A stretch of 47,521 bases of DNA, from contig JANNRR010000097.1 in assembly GCA_031401675.1 (NCBI GenBank), forward strand, positions 1-47,521, in the 5' to 3' direction. A model generated the notes under the pieces. It saw only the letters and a list, made by a program, of their open reading frames with translations. It did no database searches and was not told the origin of the DNA. The stretch comes from JANNRR01 sp031401675. Lineage in GTDB: Bacteria; Pseudomonadota; Alphaproteobacteria; Rhodobacterales; Rhodobacteraceae. Positions 34,850 to 43,094 of the stretch are shown here, piece after piece (within the stretch, counting starts at the first letter, position 1; each line of letters begins with the position of its first letter). The position numbers were made by a program, and so were the translations under genes.

Positions 34850-35815
34850 ATGTCGGAAACGATGGAATTTCATGATCGCCTGCTGTCGCTTGGCCTCGCC
34901 CGCGTGTCCGAGGCGGCGGCACTGGCCTCGGCCAGGCTGATCGGGCGCGGCGATGAAAAGGCGGCGGATCAGGCGGCGGTCGATGCGATGCGGCGGCAGT
35001 TGAACCTGCTGGACATCAACGGCGTGGTGGTTATCGGCGAAGGCGAACGCGACGAAGCCCCGATGCTGTACATCGGCGAAAAGGTCGGCACGGGGCACGG
35101 CCCAGCCGTCGACATCGCGCTGGACCCGCTGGAAGGCACCACCCTGACCGCCAAGGACATGCCGAACGCACTGGCGGTGATCGCCATGGGCCCGCGCGGG
35201 TCGATGCTGCATGCACCGGACGTCTACATGGAAAAGCTGGCGATCGGCCCCGGTTTCCGGCGCGGCGTGGTCACGCTGGACATGTCGCCGTCCGAACGGG
35301 TGTCGGCGCTGGCGGCGGCCAAAGGGTGTTCGATCACCGACATCACCGTCTGCGTGCTGGAACGACCGCGCCACGAGGCGATGATTGCCGAACTGCGCTC
35401 GACCGGTGCGGCGATCCGGCTGATCACCGATGGCGACGTGGCGGGCGTCATGCACTGCGCCGAACCGGCGGTGACCGGCATCGACATCTATATGGGCTCG
35501 GGCGGCGCACCTGAGGGCGTGCTGGCGGCGGCGGCGCTGAAATGCATGGGCGGGCAGATTTTCGGCAAGCTGCTGTTTCGCAACGACGATGAACGGGGCC
35601 GCGCGCGCAAGGCAGGCATCACCAATTTCGACCGGGTCTACACCCGCGACGACATGGTGACCGCCGACGTGATCTTTGCCGCAACCGGAGTGACCGACGG
35701 CTCGCTGTTGGCCGGGATCAAGCGCGAACCGGGACACTTGACCACGGAAACCATCCTGATGCGCTCGAAAACAGGGTCGGTGCGGCGCATGACCTACCGC
35801 GCCCCGGTCAAGTGA
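34850..35815 (+). CDS. glpX: Class II fructose-1,6-bisphosphatase
   Basis: A 321-residue GlpX that dephosphorylates fructose 1,6-bisphosphate in gluconeogenesis. It has GRGDEKAADQAAVDAMR, the metal-binding GEGERDEAPMLYIGE (Asp/Glu, about 58-72), DPLEGTT and VLERPRHEAMI. ATG at 34850 follows AAAGGAAAC and matches family starts. The stop overlaps recJ (GTGA). In relatives hom usually precedes it. Confidence 0.95.
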   Translation: MSETMEFHDRLLSLGLARVSEAAALASARLIGRGDEKAADQAAVDAMRRQLNLLDINGVVVIGEGERDEAPMLYIGEKVGTGHGPAVDIALDPLEGTTLTAKDMPNALAVIAMGPRGSMLHAPDVYMEKLAIGPGFRRGVVTLDMSPSERVSALAAAKGCSITDITVCVLERPRHEAMIAELRSTGAAIRLITDGDVAGVMHCAEPAVTGIDIYMGSGGAPEGVLAAAALKCMGGQIFGKLLFRNDDERGRARKAGITNFDRVYTRDDMVTADVIFAATGVTDGSLLAGIKREPGHLTTETILMRSKTGSVRRMTYRAPVK

Positions 35816-37572
35816 CCGCTGACGCCTTTCTGGGCGTCAGCCAATCGCTGACGGCGCGCCGCTGGATCGGCCCGACGGCAGAACATATCCGGGCCGCCGA
35901 CGCCATCGAACAGGCCAGCGGCCTGCCTGCGCCGCTGTGCCGGGTACTGGCGGTGCGCGGTGTCGACCCGGCGCATGCCGCCACGTATCTGACCCCCAGT
36001 TTGCGCGACCTGCTGCCAGACCCGCTGACCCTGCGCGACATGGGCAAGGCGGCGGCGCGGTTTCTGGCGGCCGTCAGCACCCGGCAGCGCATTGCGGTCT
36101 TTGCCGATTATGATGTCGACGGCGGCGCATCGGCGGCACTAATGCTGGTCTGGCTGCGGGCTGTGGGCCGACGGGCCACGCTTTACATTCCCGACCGGAT
36201 CGATGAGGGCTACGGGCCGAACGAAGCGGCGATGGCCGGGTTGGCGGCAGCGCATGACCTGATCGTCTGCGTCGATTGCGGCACCCTGTCGCACGGGCCG
36301 ATTGCCGCCGCTGCCGGCACCGACGTGATCGTGCTGGATCACCACCTCGGGGCCGAGACCCTGCCGCCCGCCTATGCCGTGGTCAACCCCAACCGGCAGG
36401 ACGAAGCCGGCGATCTGGGGCATCTGTGTGCCGCCGGTGTGGTGTTCCTGCTGCTGGTCGAGGTCAACCGCCAGCTTCGCGCCCGGGGTCCGCAAGGGGC
36501 GGACCTGATGCCGATGCCGGACTTGATGGCGATGCTCGACCTGGTGGCGCTGGCCACGGTGGCCGATGTCGCGCCCTTGATCGGCGTCAACCGCGCGCTG
36601 GTCCGACAGGGCCTGATCGTGATGGCCCGGCGCGAGCGGGTGGGGCTGGTGGCGCTGTCGGATGTGGCCCGGCTGGATCAGGCCCCGACCCCCTATCACC
36701 TCGGCTTCCTCCTCGGCCCGCGCGTCAACGCCGGCGGCCGCATCGGTCAGGCCGATCTGGGGGCGCGCCTGTTGTCCACCGACGACCCGCATGAGGCGCA
36801 GGCGCTGGCCGAACGGCTGGACCAGCTGAACACCGAGCGGCGCGAGATCGAGGCGGCGGTACGGGTCGCCGCACTGGAGCAGGCCGAAACCCGCGGGCTG
36901 GACGGGCCGCTGGTCTGGGCCGCAGGTGACGGCTGGCACCCCGGCGTGGTCGGCATCGTTGCCGCCCGCCTGAAAGAGGCGGCACACCGGCCCGCCGTGG
37001 TCATCGGCTTTGACGGCGAGCATGGCAAGGGCTCGGGCCGGTCGGTGTCGGGCATCGACCTCGGTGCCGCAATCCACCGACTGGCCGGCGAGGGCCTGAT
37101 CGAAAAAGGCGGTGGCCACCGGATGGCGGCGGGCCTCAGCCTGTCGCGGGCGCAGTTGGTCCCGGCGATGGCGCGGCTGTCAGAGTTGCTGGCGCGTCAG
37201 GGGTCCGGAACCGGCGGGGCCGCCGATCTGATCATCGACGGCCTGTTGATGGCCGGGGCGGCGACCCGGGCGCTGGTGGATCAACTGGAGGCTGCCGGGC
37301 CTTACGGCGCCTCGGCCCCGGCACCGCGTTTTGCCTATCCGGCCCAGACCATCCGTGCCCCGCGCCGGATCGGCGACACCCACCTGCGCTTTTGCTTCGG
37401 CGACGGCGCGGCCCAGCTGGACGCCGTGGCCTTCGGTGCGTTTGACGGCCCGCTGGGGCAGAGTCTGCTGGCGGCGCAGGGCCGATTTCATCTGGCCGGC
37501 CGTCTGGAAATCAACCACTTCAACGGCCGCAGCAAGGTGCAGCTGCGGCTGGAAGATGCTGCGCGGGCCTGA
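35812..37572 (+). CDS. recJ: Single-stranded-DNA-specific exonuclease RecJ
   Basis: A 586-residue 5'-3' exonuclease for recombination and repair. The DHH-family motifs are present: FADYDVDGGASAA (about 100-112), CVDCG, VIVLDHHLG, and the DHHA1 part GSGRSVSGIDLGAAIHRL...KGGGHRMAAGLSL. The C-terminal OB-like region ends at KVQLRLEDA. GTG at 35812 overlaps the glpX stop by 4 bp, so the two are coupled. Confidence 0.95.
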   Translation: MTADAFLGVSQSLTARRWIGPTAEHIRAADAIEQASGLPAPLCRVLAVRGVDPAHAATYLTPSLRDLLPDPLTLRDMGKAAARFLAAVSTRQRIAVFADYDVDGGASAALMLVWLRAVGRRATLYIPDRIDEGYGPNEAAMAGLAAAHDLIVCVDCGTLSHGPIAAAAGTDVIVLDHHLGAETLPPAYAVVNPNRQDEAGDLGHLCAAGVVFLLLVEVNRQLRARGPQGADLMPMPDLMAMLDLVALATVADVAPLIGVNRALVRQGLIVMARRERVGLVALSDVARLDQAPTPYHLGFLLGPRVNAGGRIGQADLGARLLSTDDPHEAQALAERLDQLNTERREIEAAVRVAALEQAETRGLDGPLVWAAGDGWHPGVVGIVAARLKEAAHRPAVVIGFDGEHGKGSGRSVSGIDLGAAIHRLAGEGLIEKGGGHRMAAGLSLSRAQLVPAMARLSELLARQGSGTGGAADLIIDGLLMAGAATRALVDQLEAAGPYGASAPAPRFAYPAQTIRAPRRIGDTHLRFCFGDGAAQLDAVAFGAFDGPLGQSLLAAQGRFHLAGRLEINHFNGRSKVQLRLEDAARA

Positions 37573-37663
37573 GGATTTTGGGCCCTTTCGGCTGCCGCCA
37601 GCAGGAGAAAATCCGCTTGCGAAGCGCCGCCCGATTGCCTAAAGAACGCCTCACGCCAGCTGC

Positions 37664-37738
37664 GGCCCGTTCGTCTATCGGTTAGGACACCAGGTTTTCA
37701 ACCTGGTAAGAGGGGTTCGACTCCCCTACGGGCTGCCA
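37664..37738 (+). tRNA. tRNA-Glu (anticodon UUC), CCA encoded
   Basis: A 75-nt cloverleaf. The acceptor stem is GGCCCGT/ACGGGCT with a G-U first pair. The anticodon stem CCAGG/CCTGG has loop TTTTCAA, giving anticodon TTC. The T arm is GGGG-TTCGACT-CCCC. A genomic CCA ends the gene. It lies about 90 bp after recJ. Confidence 0.95.
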
Positions 37739-38108
37739 GGGCTGCGGGCGGGATTTGGTGTCCAGATCTGGACAGATCCTGATTTCTCTTCAAAACAAGG
37801 GGTTGGGATTTTCCGGTAACCGGATCTTAAGGGATGGACGGTGCTTCGCTGACGAAGACTGCCCCGGCATGTCCGGCTGACGGTGGCATGCAAGGGGTTC
37901 AGGGCGGTGGTGGAGCGGGCGTAGGGTGCGTGATTTCACGCACCTCTTGCGGCGGGAATGGTGCGTGCGAGCACGTACCCTACGCTTGCTGGCGACGCAC
38001 GACCCGGGTGCGGCGGTGAGGCTGGCAGAGGAAAATTGAACCCCTCCTCGGGGAACCTTTTGTCACCGGCCGAGTTGACAACAGTTGGTGGAAACAAAGG
38101 AGCACAAA
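37739..38108. other. 370-bp region after tRNA-Glu: palindromes and a repeat element
   Basis: No gene was seen. The region holds a perfect 16-bp palindrome TGTCCAGATCTGGACA (37759-37774), a TCCGGT-A-ACCGGA repeat (37812-37824) and a 65-bp palindromic element (37920-37984). The following gene at 38109 has a good AAAGGAG ribosome site. tRNA 3' ends are common integration sites, but no attachment-site duplicate or integrase was found. Confidence 0.6.
37920..37984. repeat. Palindromic repeat element, copy 2
   Basis: The left arm (37920-37944) is identical to the 25-bp left arm at 30253. The right arm (37960-37984) is an imperfect complement in which GTGAAATCAC has become GTGCGAGCAC, while the outer GTACCCTACG end is close to the original. 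The centre is 15 nt. It lies between tRNA-Glu and the SnoaL-like gene. Confidence 0.75.
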
Positions 38109-38504
38109 ATGAGTGATGCCAAAAACATCGAAATTGTACAGAGCTACGTCGATTCCCTTAGCAAGGGAGACATGGAAACGGTTGGCCAGTTGTTGGCCGA
38201 CGATGTTGTATGGCACCAGCCCGGCAGCAGCCACCTCTCTGGCCTCTACAACGGCAAGCAGAAAGTGTTCGCCCATCTCGGCCAGTTCATGGAACTGAGC
38301 GGCAATACATTTCGTGTCAGCAAAGTTGAGGCGGTCATGGGCAATGGCAATATGGTGTCCGCGACTATGCACTTCATGGCAGAGAGACTGGGACGGAATC
38401 TGTCAATGGATGGCGTCGACGTGATGCGGATCGATGGCGGAAAGATCAAAGAGGTCTGGCTGTTTTCGAGCGAACAGGCAAAAGAGGATGCGTTCTGGAG
38501 TTGA
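38109..38504 (+). CDS. SnoaL-like / NTF2-fold protein, AT-richer gene
   Basis: A 131-residue NTF2-fold protein: NIEIVQSYVDSLSKGDMETVGQLLADDVVWHQPGSSHLSG at the start and VDVMRIDGGKIKEVWLFSSEQ at the end. His and Trp in VVWHQPG are typical of ester- or polyketide-related SnoaL-like proteins. ATG at 38109 follows AAAGGAG. Its codon use is clearly less GC-biased than its neighbours. With the tRNA and the repeat element upstream, this suggests horizontal transfer. It is not a close copy of the other SnoaL-like gene at 4.0-4.4 kb. Confidence 0.78.
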   Translation: MSDAKNIEIVQSYVDSLSKGDMETVGQLLADDVVWHQPGSSHLSGLYNGKQKVFAHLGQFMELSGNTFRVSKVEAVMGNGNMVSATMHFMAERLGRNLSMDGVDVMRIDGGKIKEVWLFSSEQAKEDAFWS

Positions 38505-38528
38505 GGTTGGCAATCCTAGCAAGAACAT

Positions 38529-39434
38529 CTACCCCCAAACCCCCTCGAACTCTCGCCATTCCCCCTTGCTCATGCCCGAGGTTTCCTGCGTGACCTTCTC
38601 ACCCTTGAGCATCCGCCGCACACAGTCAATCGCCTTGGACGAGAGTGTCACGCCGCCCAGCCTGTAATCCGCGAACGCCGCATAGGCCAGCGGCACCCAA
38701 TCCCCGACCACCTTGCAGATCACATCGGCATAGACCCTTATCTCATATTGTGCATGCGCATCCGCCCGCAGCCGCAGGAAATGGAACAGGTTGTGCAGGT
38801 CGACCTTCCAATACCATTGGGTATAGATATTGGCGGGCAGGTTCATCCGGGCCAGTTCGCGGGCGAGGCCCTGCTGGCCGTCCTGGCTCAGCATCGCCTC
38901 GTAATGGTCATAGGCGCGGTTGGCGTCACCTTTCAGCAGGTCCAGCACCCGCGCGGCTTCTTCGCCCTGCAACACCGCGCCGCGGCCTTGGTTGTTCACC
39001 ACGCTCTGCGCCGCCAGTTGCTCAGGCGCGGGAATATAGAACTCGCGGTCCAGCACCGAATAGCGCGCCGAATATTCGTTGACGTTGGCGGTGCGGTGCC
39101 TGATCCACTGGCGGGCGACAAAGACCGGCAGCTTGACGTGCAGCTTGATCTCGCACATCTCGAACGGGGTCGAGTGCCAGTGGCGCATCAGGTAGCGGAT
39201 CAGGCCGTCGTCGTTCTGCACATGTTTGGTGCCAGCACCGTAGGACACACGCGCGGCCTGGACGATGGCGGCATCGTCGCCCATGTAGTCGACCAGCCGG
39301 ATGAAGCCATGATCCAGTACCGGATGGGCAAGGTACAGGTGCGCCTCGGCCCCGTCGGACACCGCCCGCAGGGTCGGGCGCGGCGTGGCGCGGGCGGCCG
39401 CAATTTCGACAATCTGGTCCGGAGTCAGCGGCAT
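38529..39434 (-). CDS. thyX: FAD-dependent thymidylate synthase ThyX
   Basis: A 301-residue flavin-dependent thymidylate synthase making dTMP from dUMP with methylene-tetrahydrofolate and NADPH. The ThyX motif reads RHRTANVNEYSARYS (Asn at the position often Ser). The substrate-binding YWKVDLHNLFHFLRLRAD segment is present near residue 215. ATG at 39434 follows GAAAGGAC. ThyX spares tetrahydrofolate oxidation, so thyA may be absent from this genome. Confidence 0.95.
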   Translation of the reverse strand: MPLTPDQIVEIAAARATPRPTLRAVSDGAEAHLYLAHPVLDHGFIRLVDYMGDDAAIVQAARVSYGAGTKHVQNDDGLIRYLMRHWHSTPFEMCEIKLHVKLPVFVARQWIRHRTANVNEYSARYSVLDREFYIPAPEQLAAQSVVNNQGRGAVLQGEEAARVLDLLKGDANRAYDHYEAMLSQDGQQGLARELARMNLPANIYTQWYWKVDLHNLFHFLRLRADAHAQYEIRVYADVICKVVGDWVPLAYAAFADYRLGGVTLSSKAIDCVRRMLKGEKVTQETSGMSKGEWREFEGVWG

Positions 39435-39579
39435 GGCAGGGTCCTTTCGGGCAAGGGCGAGTCGGGGCATACCTTATCTATGCGCCAAATGGGCGTGAAC
39501 CGCACTATGCTGTGCGCCACAAAAGCGCCGTGCTGGCATCGCAACCATGCCACGCTTGCGCGGAATATTTCCGTCCAAG

Positions 39580-39608
39580 TTGACTTTGGGCCGCAACGGG
39601 CGGATTCT
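39580..39608 (+). promoter_or_regulatory. Candidate promoter of the surface-lipoprotein gene
   Basis: TTGACT (39580-39585) and GATTCT (39603-39608) are separated by 17 bp, about 40 bp before the lipoprotein ATG at 39648. The -35 is strong and the -10 weak. No Fur-like box was recognised. Confidence 0.35.
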
Positions 39609-39647
39609 CTTGGGCAATCAGGTAAAAACCGGGCAGAGGCAGTTATC

Positions 39648-40469
39648 ATGAAGCAGTATGCGATCCCATTCGTCGCCCTGTTGGCGGCATGTACGGGAGG
39701 TGTCGGTGGCGGCGGCGGTGGCGGCACGCCATCGACGATTCCGGATGTTCTGAAGCAGAACCTGGATTCGGCGGCCTATGCACCCGGCGCGGGAACCATC
39801 ACGGTGGATCTGGTTTCGCTCGACACATCCGGCACCACTTACACCCGCAGTCCCGGGTTGGATGTCGGCGGTTACGAGGCCTATGCGGTGCAGGACAATG
39901 CCCTGCAGCGCAATTTCATTGCCCTGTTCAAGCAAAGCGCGCGCGGCAATGTGCAGGCCGGTACCGTGGCCGACGGCGGCCAGTTCGTGAACTATTTCGG
40001 GGGCGGCACCTATGGCCGGGTCGATGTGTTTTCCCGTCCGGCCTCAGGGCTGGCGGTCTATGAAGGCAGCTATGTTGGGCTGCTGAACACCGGCGCCAGT
40101 ACTGGACCGCTCGCCCCTTCGGCCCCCTACCGCGTCAGCGGCGATGCCCAGATCAACGCCGACTTCCGTCCCGGCGGGTCAGTTAACGGCGGGATCGTCA
40201 ACCGCACCAACGTCGATACCGGCTTGCCGCTGGCCAATGTCTTTCTGGCAGCAACCGCCATCGATGCCAACGGCGAGTTTCAGGGCGAGGTTCAGTTCAG
40301 CGACCTGACGGTCAGCGGTGACTACGGCGGCCTGTTCGCGGGTCTTGGAGCCACCGACATTGCCGGGATCATGGTGTTCAACCCGGTCCAGGGCAATACC
40401 GATCTGGTCGAGCATGGCGTGTTCGTCCTGCCCTGCACAATCACCGGCAGCGGCGTGCCGTGCCCCTGA
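39648..40469 (+). CDS. Putative surface lipoprotein, TbpB-like barrel, Slam client
   Basis: A 273-residue lipoprotein: signal MKQYAIPFVALLAAC (Cys 15), then a Gly-rich linker (GGVGGGGGGG). The mature part has alternating beta segments: NYFGGGTYGRVDVF, SGDAQINADF, VNGGIVNRTN, GEFQGEVQFSDLTVSGDYGGLFAGLGATDIAGIMVF. This motif style (xGxx barrel strands, GLFAG, AGIM) resembles the barrel domain of transferrin-binding-protein-like lipoproteins. It ends LPCTITGSGVPCP with two Cys that may pair. Its stop overlaps the start of a Slam-like gene, which strongly suggests that Slam carries it to the cell surface. The ligand is unknown. Confidence 0.7.
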   Translation: MKQYAIPFVALLAACTGGVGGGGGGGTPSTIPDVLKQNLDSAAYAPGAGTITVDLVSLDTSGTTYTRSPGLDVGGYEAYAVQDNALQRNFIALFKQSARGNVQAGTVADGGQFVNYFGGGTYGRVDVFSRPASGLAVYEGSYVGLLNTGASTGPLAPSAPYRVSGDAQINADFRPGGSVNGGIVNRTNVDTGLPLANVFLAATAIDANGEFQGEVQFSDLTVSGDYGGLFAGLGATDIAGIMVFNPVQGNTDLVEHGVFVLPCTITGSGVPCP

Positions 40470-41845
40470 GGCGCTGGCTGCGCCGGGGGCTCCTGGCGCT
40501 TGGCCTGCTGATTGCCGCCCTGCCGCCGGCCGGGGCCGAGGCGGTGACGTTCGACATTCCCGCCGCCCGGGCGTTTGCGCGGCAGGCGGCGCTGTCGGGC
40601 CGCCCGGATCTGGCGCGGCAGGTGGCGCTGGCGTTGCTGGCGCGCGATCCCGGCGATGTCGAAGCCCTGATTGCGCTGGCCGCAGCCGAGGTGCAGCTGC
40701 ACCAGCCGAAACTGGCACGGCAGGCGGCGGCCCGGGCGTTTCAGCTGGCGACAACCCGGGCGCAGCGCTATCTGGCGGCGCGGATGGCGGCCAAGGCGGC
40801 GTTCGATCAGCAGCGCCTGAGCCTGTCGCAATACTGGCTGCGGCGGGCGGTGCAGGTGGCCCCCGACCCGGCCAGCTACGCCGACACAGTGGCGGGATTT
40901 CGTCAGGTTTCGGCGCAGAACCCCTGGCACAACACGCTGGATTTCAGCCTGTCGCCGTCGAGCAATGTCAATCAGGGCAGCAGCAGCGACCGGCTGATCA
41001 TCGACGGCGTGCCGACCATCCTGACCTTCAGCGGCGATGCGCAGGCGCTGTCGGGGCTGCAGTTCGGGCTAGAGCTTGGTACCTCGCGCAAGGTCAGGAC
41101 CACGCCGCTGTCGCAGACCGAGGCCGGATTGCGCCTGATCTGGAACCGGGTCGCCCTGTCCGGCAGCGCGCAGTCGCAGGCACCGGCTGCCCGCGGTGCC
41201 GATTATGCCTATGCCGCGGCCGAGGCTTCGGTGACCCACAGTTCCCTGCTGCGCCCCGGCGGCGGCCCGGCGGTGCTGACGCTGCTGGCGGGGCGGAACT
41301 GGTATGGCGGCGATCCGCTCAGCACCTATGCGCGCATCGAGGCCAGCAAGCTGATGCCATTGGCGGCAGGGCAGTCGCTGCGGGCGCACCTGCTGGTCGA
41401 GCGGCAGTGGCACGAAACCGGCACCCGCCCCACCAACACCGTATTGGCGCTGGAAGCGCGCTATGACCGCGTGCTGGCAGCGGGCGACAGGATCGGGCTG
41501 CGCCTCGGCGTGGTCGACCAGCAATCCGACGATCCGAACGCCGAAAACCTGGCCTTCACCGGTGAAATCACCTATGCGCTGGCCCGCCCGGTCGGCCCGG
41601 CGCAGGTCAGCTTTGGCCTGACGGCCACCGCACGCGACTATCCGGTGTTCTTCAGCAACCTGTTCAACCAGACCGGGCGACAGGATCAACGGCTGGCGCT
41701 GACCATCGGGCTGACGTTCCCCAAGGCGCAGGTCTGGGGGTTCGCGCCGCAGGTCAATCTGACCGGCAGTCAGACCCGGTCCAACATCAGCCGGTTCGAG
41801 GGCGGCAGCTTCAGCGTCGAAATCGGCCTGCGCTCGGTTTTCTGA
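40460..41845 (+). CDS. Slam-like outer-membrane protein (surface lipoprotein assembly modulator)
   Basis: A 461-residue protein with a signal peptide (cleavage near 26), an N-terminal TPR-like helical part (about 30-150, ALLARDPGDVEALIALAAAEVQL) and a C-terminal beta-barrel from NPWHNTLDFSLSPSSNVNQG (about 155) to the last residue Phe, the usual barrel end. This TPR-plus-barrel layout is that of Slam (DUF560), which translocates lipoproteins across the outer membrane. GTG at 40460 overlaps the preceding lipoprotein by 10 bp. Loops are short compared with neisserial Slam. Confidence 0.75.
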   Translation: MPLRRWLRRGLLALGLLIAALPPAGAEAVTFDIPAARAFARQAALSGRPDLARQVALALLARDPGDVEALIALAAAEVQLHQPKLARQAAARAFQLATTRAQRYLAARMAAKAAFDQQRLSLSQYWLRRAVQVAPDPASYADTVAGFRQVSAQNPWHNTLDFSLSPSSNVNQGSSSDRLIIDGVPTILTFSGDAQALSGLQFGLELGTSRKVRTTPLSQTEAGLRLIWNRVALSGSAQSQAPAARGADYAYAAAEASVTHSSLLRPGGGPAVLTLLAGRNWYGGDPLSTYARIEASKLMPLAAGQSLRAHLLVERQWHETGTRPTNTVLALEARYDRVLAAGDRIGLRLGVVDQQSDDPNAENLAFTGEITYALARPVGPAQVSFGLTATARDYPVFFSNLFNQTGRQDQRLALTIGLTFPKAQVWGFAPQVNLTGSQTRSNISRFEGGSFSVEIGLRSVF

Positions 41846-41949
41846 CGCCCCGGCCCTTGCAGCACTGCCGGGCCGCACCCGGATCGGTTTGTCATGGCAA
41901 TTGCGGGCAACCCGTCTATCCTGCCGCAATCCAGCAACAGGAGAGTCTG

Positions 41950-42378
41950 ATGGCGATCAAATATCTTCACACCATGGTCCGCGTGAAGGACCTGGAAAAA
42001 TCGATGGCATTCTACAAGCTGCTTGGGCTGGTGGAAGTGAACCGCATCGTCAATGACGGCGCGCGCTTCACGCTGGTGTTTCTGGCCCCGGCCGACCAAC
42101 CGGACTGCCCGGTTGAACTGACCTTCAACTGGGATGGCGACGACGCCCTGCCCAATGACAGCCGGCATTTCGGCCATCTGGCCTACGAGGTCGACAATAT
42201 CTATGACACCTGTGCGCATCTGCAGGCCAAGGGGGTATTGATCAACCGCCCGCCCCGCGATGGCCACATGGCCTTCGTGCGCTCGCCCGACAACATCTCG
42301 ATCGAGCTTCTGCAAAAGGGCGCGCGGCTGGCTCCGGCGGAACCCTGGGCCAGCATGGCCAATACCGGGCATTGGTGA
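41950..42378 (+). CDS. VOC-family protein, lactoylglutathione lyase-like (glyoxalase I)
   Basis: A 142-residue VOC protein. It follows glyoxalase I: YLHTMVRVKDLEKSMAFYKLLGL (His metal ligand 7), VELTFNW (Glu ligand about 58), GHLAYEVDNIYDTC (His about 78) and IELLQKG (Glu about 119). It probably converts the methylglyoxal-glutathione adduct to lactoylglutathione. ATG at 41950 follows CAGGAGAG. It overlaps the next gene (GTGA), so both are coupled. Confidence 0.85.
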   Translation: MAIKYLHTMVRVKDLEKSMAFYKLLGLVEVNRIVNDGARFTLVFLAPADQPDCPVELTFNWDGDDALPNDSRHFGHLAYEVDNIYDTCAHLQAKGVLINRPPRDGHMAFVRSPDNISIELLQKGARLAPAEPWASMANTGHW

Positions 42379-43094
42379 AGCGTGGCGGCGCAGTCGGGGC
42401 CACGGCAGCGGCGCTGGCCTTGTTGCTTTCCATCCTGATGGCCGCGCCTGCCGGAGCGGCCTGCCGGCTGGCACTGGCGCTTGGTTTTGACGTGTCGAAA
42501 TCGGTGTCCATCGTCGACTATGCCATTCAGCGCGACGGCATCGTCGCCGCGCTGAATGCGCCCGAGATTCGCGCGGCCTTTCTGAAACCCCGCGACCATG
42601 TGGCGCTGGCGATCTTTGAATGGAGCGGACGCGATTTTCAGGAAACCCTGCTGGGCTGGACCGCAATCGAGCGCGAGGCCGATCTGGATTCGGTGGTGTC
42701 GCTGATGCTCGACCACCTGCGCGATCCCAAGGGGCGCGCGACAGCGCTTGGCCATGCCCTGATCTTTGCCGACGAATTGATGCAAAATGCCCCGGACTGT
42801 GCCCGCAGCACGCTCGACATTTCGGGTGACGGGCGCAACAACGACGGTTACACCCCGGCCGACATCTTTGCCGACCGGGCGTTTGCCGGCGTGACGATCA
42901 ATGCGCTGGCCATCGGCGGCCACGAGGCCGACATCATGACCTACTACCGGGACCAGATCATCCGCGGCCCCGGTGCCTTCGTGATGGAGGCGCGGCGGCA
43001 CGAGGATTTTCCCGGCGTCATCCGCCGCAAGCTGGAGCGCGAACTGATGGATGCATTGCTGGGCGATAGCGGGCAGCGGCCGGCCAACGGATGA
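42375..43094 (+). CDS. DUF1194 protein (von Willebrand A-like, exported)
   Basis: A 239-residue secreted or periplasmic protein with signal LLLSILMAAPAGAA and a vWA-like domain: ALGFDVSKSVSIVDY (DxSxS-type metal site), LDISGDGRNNDGYTP and INALAIGG. This is the DUF1194 pattern, common in Rhodobacteraceae; the function is unknown. GTG at 42375 overlaps the preceding stop, and TTG at 42372 is the alternative. It overlaps the FNT-transporter frame by 44 bp. Confidence 0.8.
   Translation: MKRGGAVGATAAALALLLSILMAAPAGAACRLALALGFDVSKSVSIVDYAIQRDGIVAALNAPEIRAAFLKPRDHVALAIFEWSGRDFQETLLGWTAIEREADLDSVVSLMLDHLRDPKGRATALGHALIFADELMQNAPDCARSTLDISGDGRNNDGYTPADIFADRAFAGVTINALAIGGHEADIMTYYRDQIIRGPGAFVMEARRHEDFPGVIRRKLERELMDALLGDSGQRPANG

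Noticed and set aside
37759..37774. Phage attachment site next to tRNA-Glu
   Set aside because: No integrase, and no duplicate of the tRNA 3' end was found in the window.
39699..39726. Poly-Gly tract in the lipoprotein as a sequencing or slippage artefact
   Set aside because: The tract keeps the frame and a Gly-rich linker after the lipid-anchored Cys is usual in surface lipoproteins.
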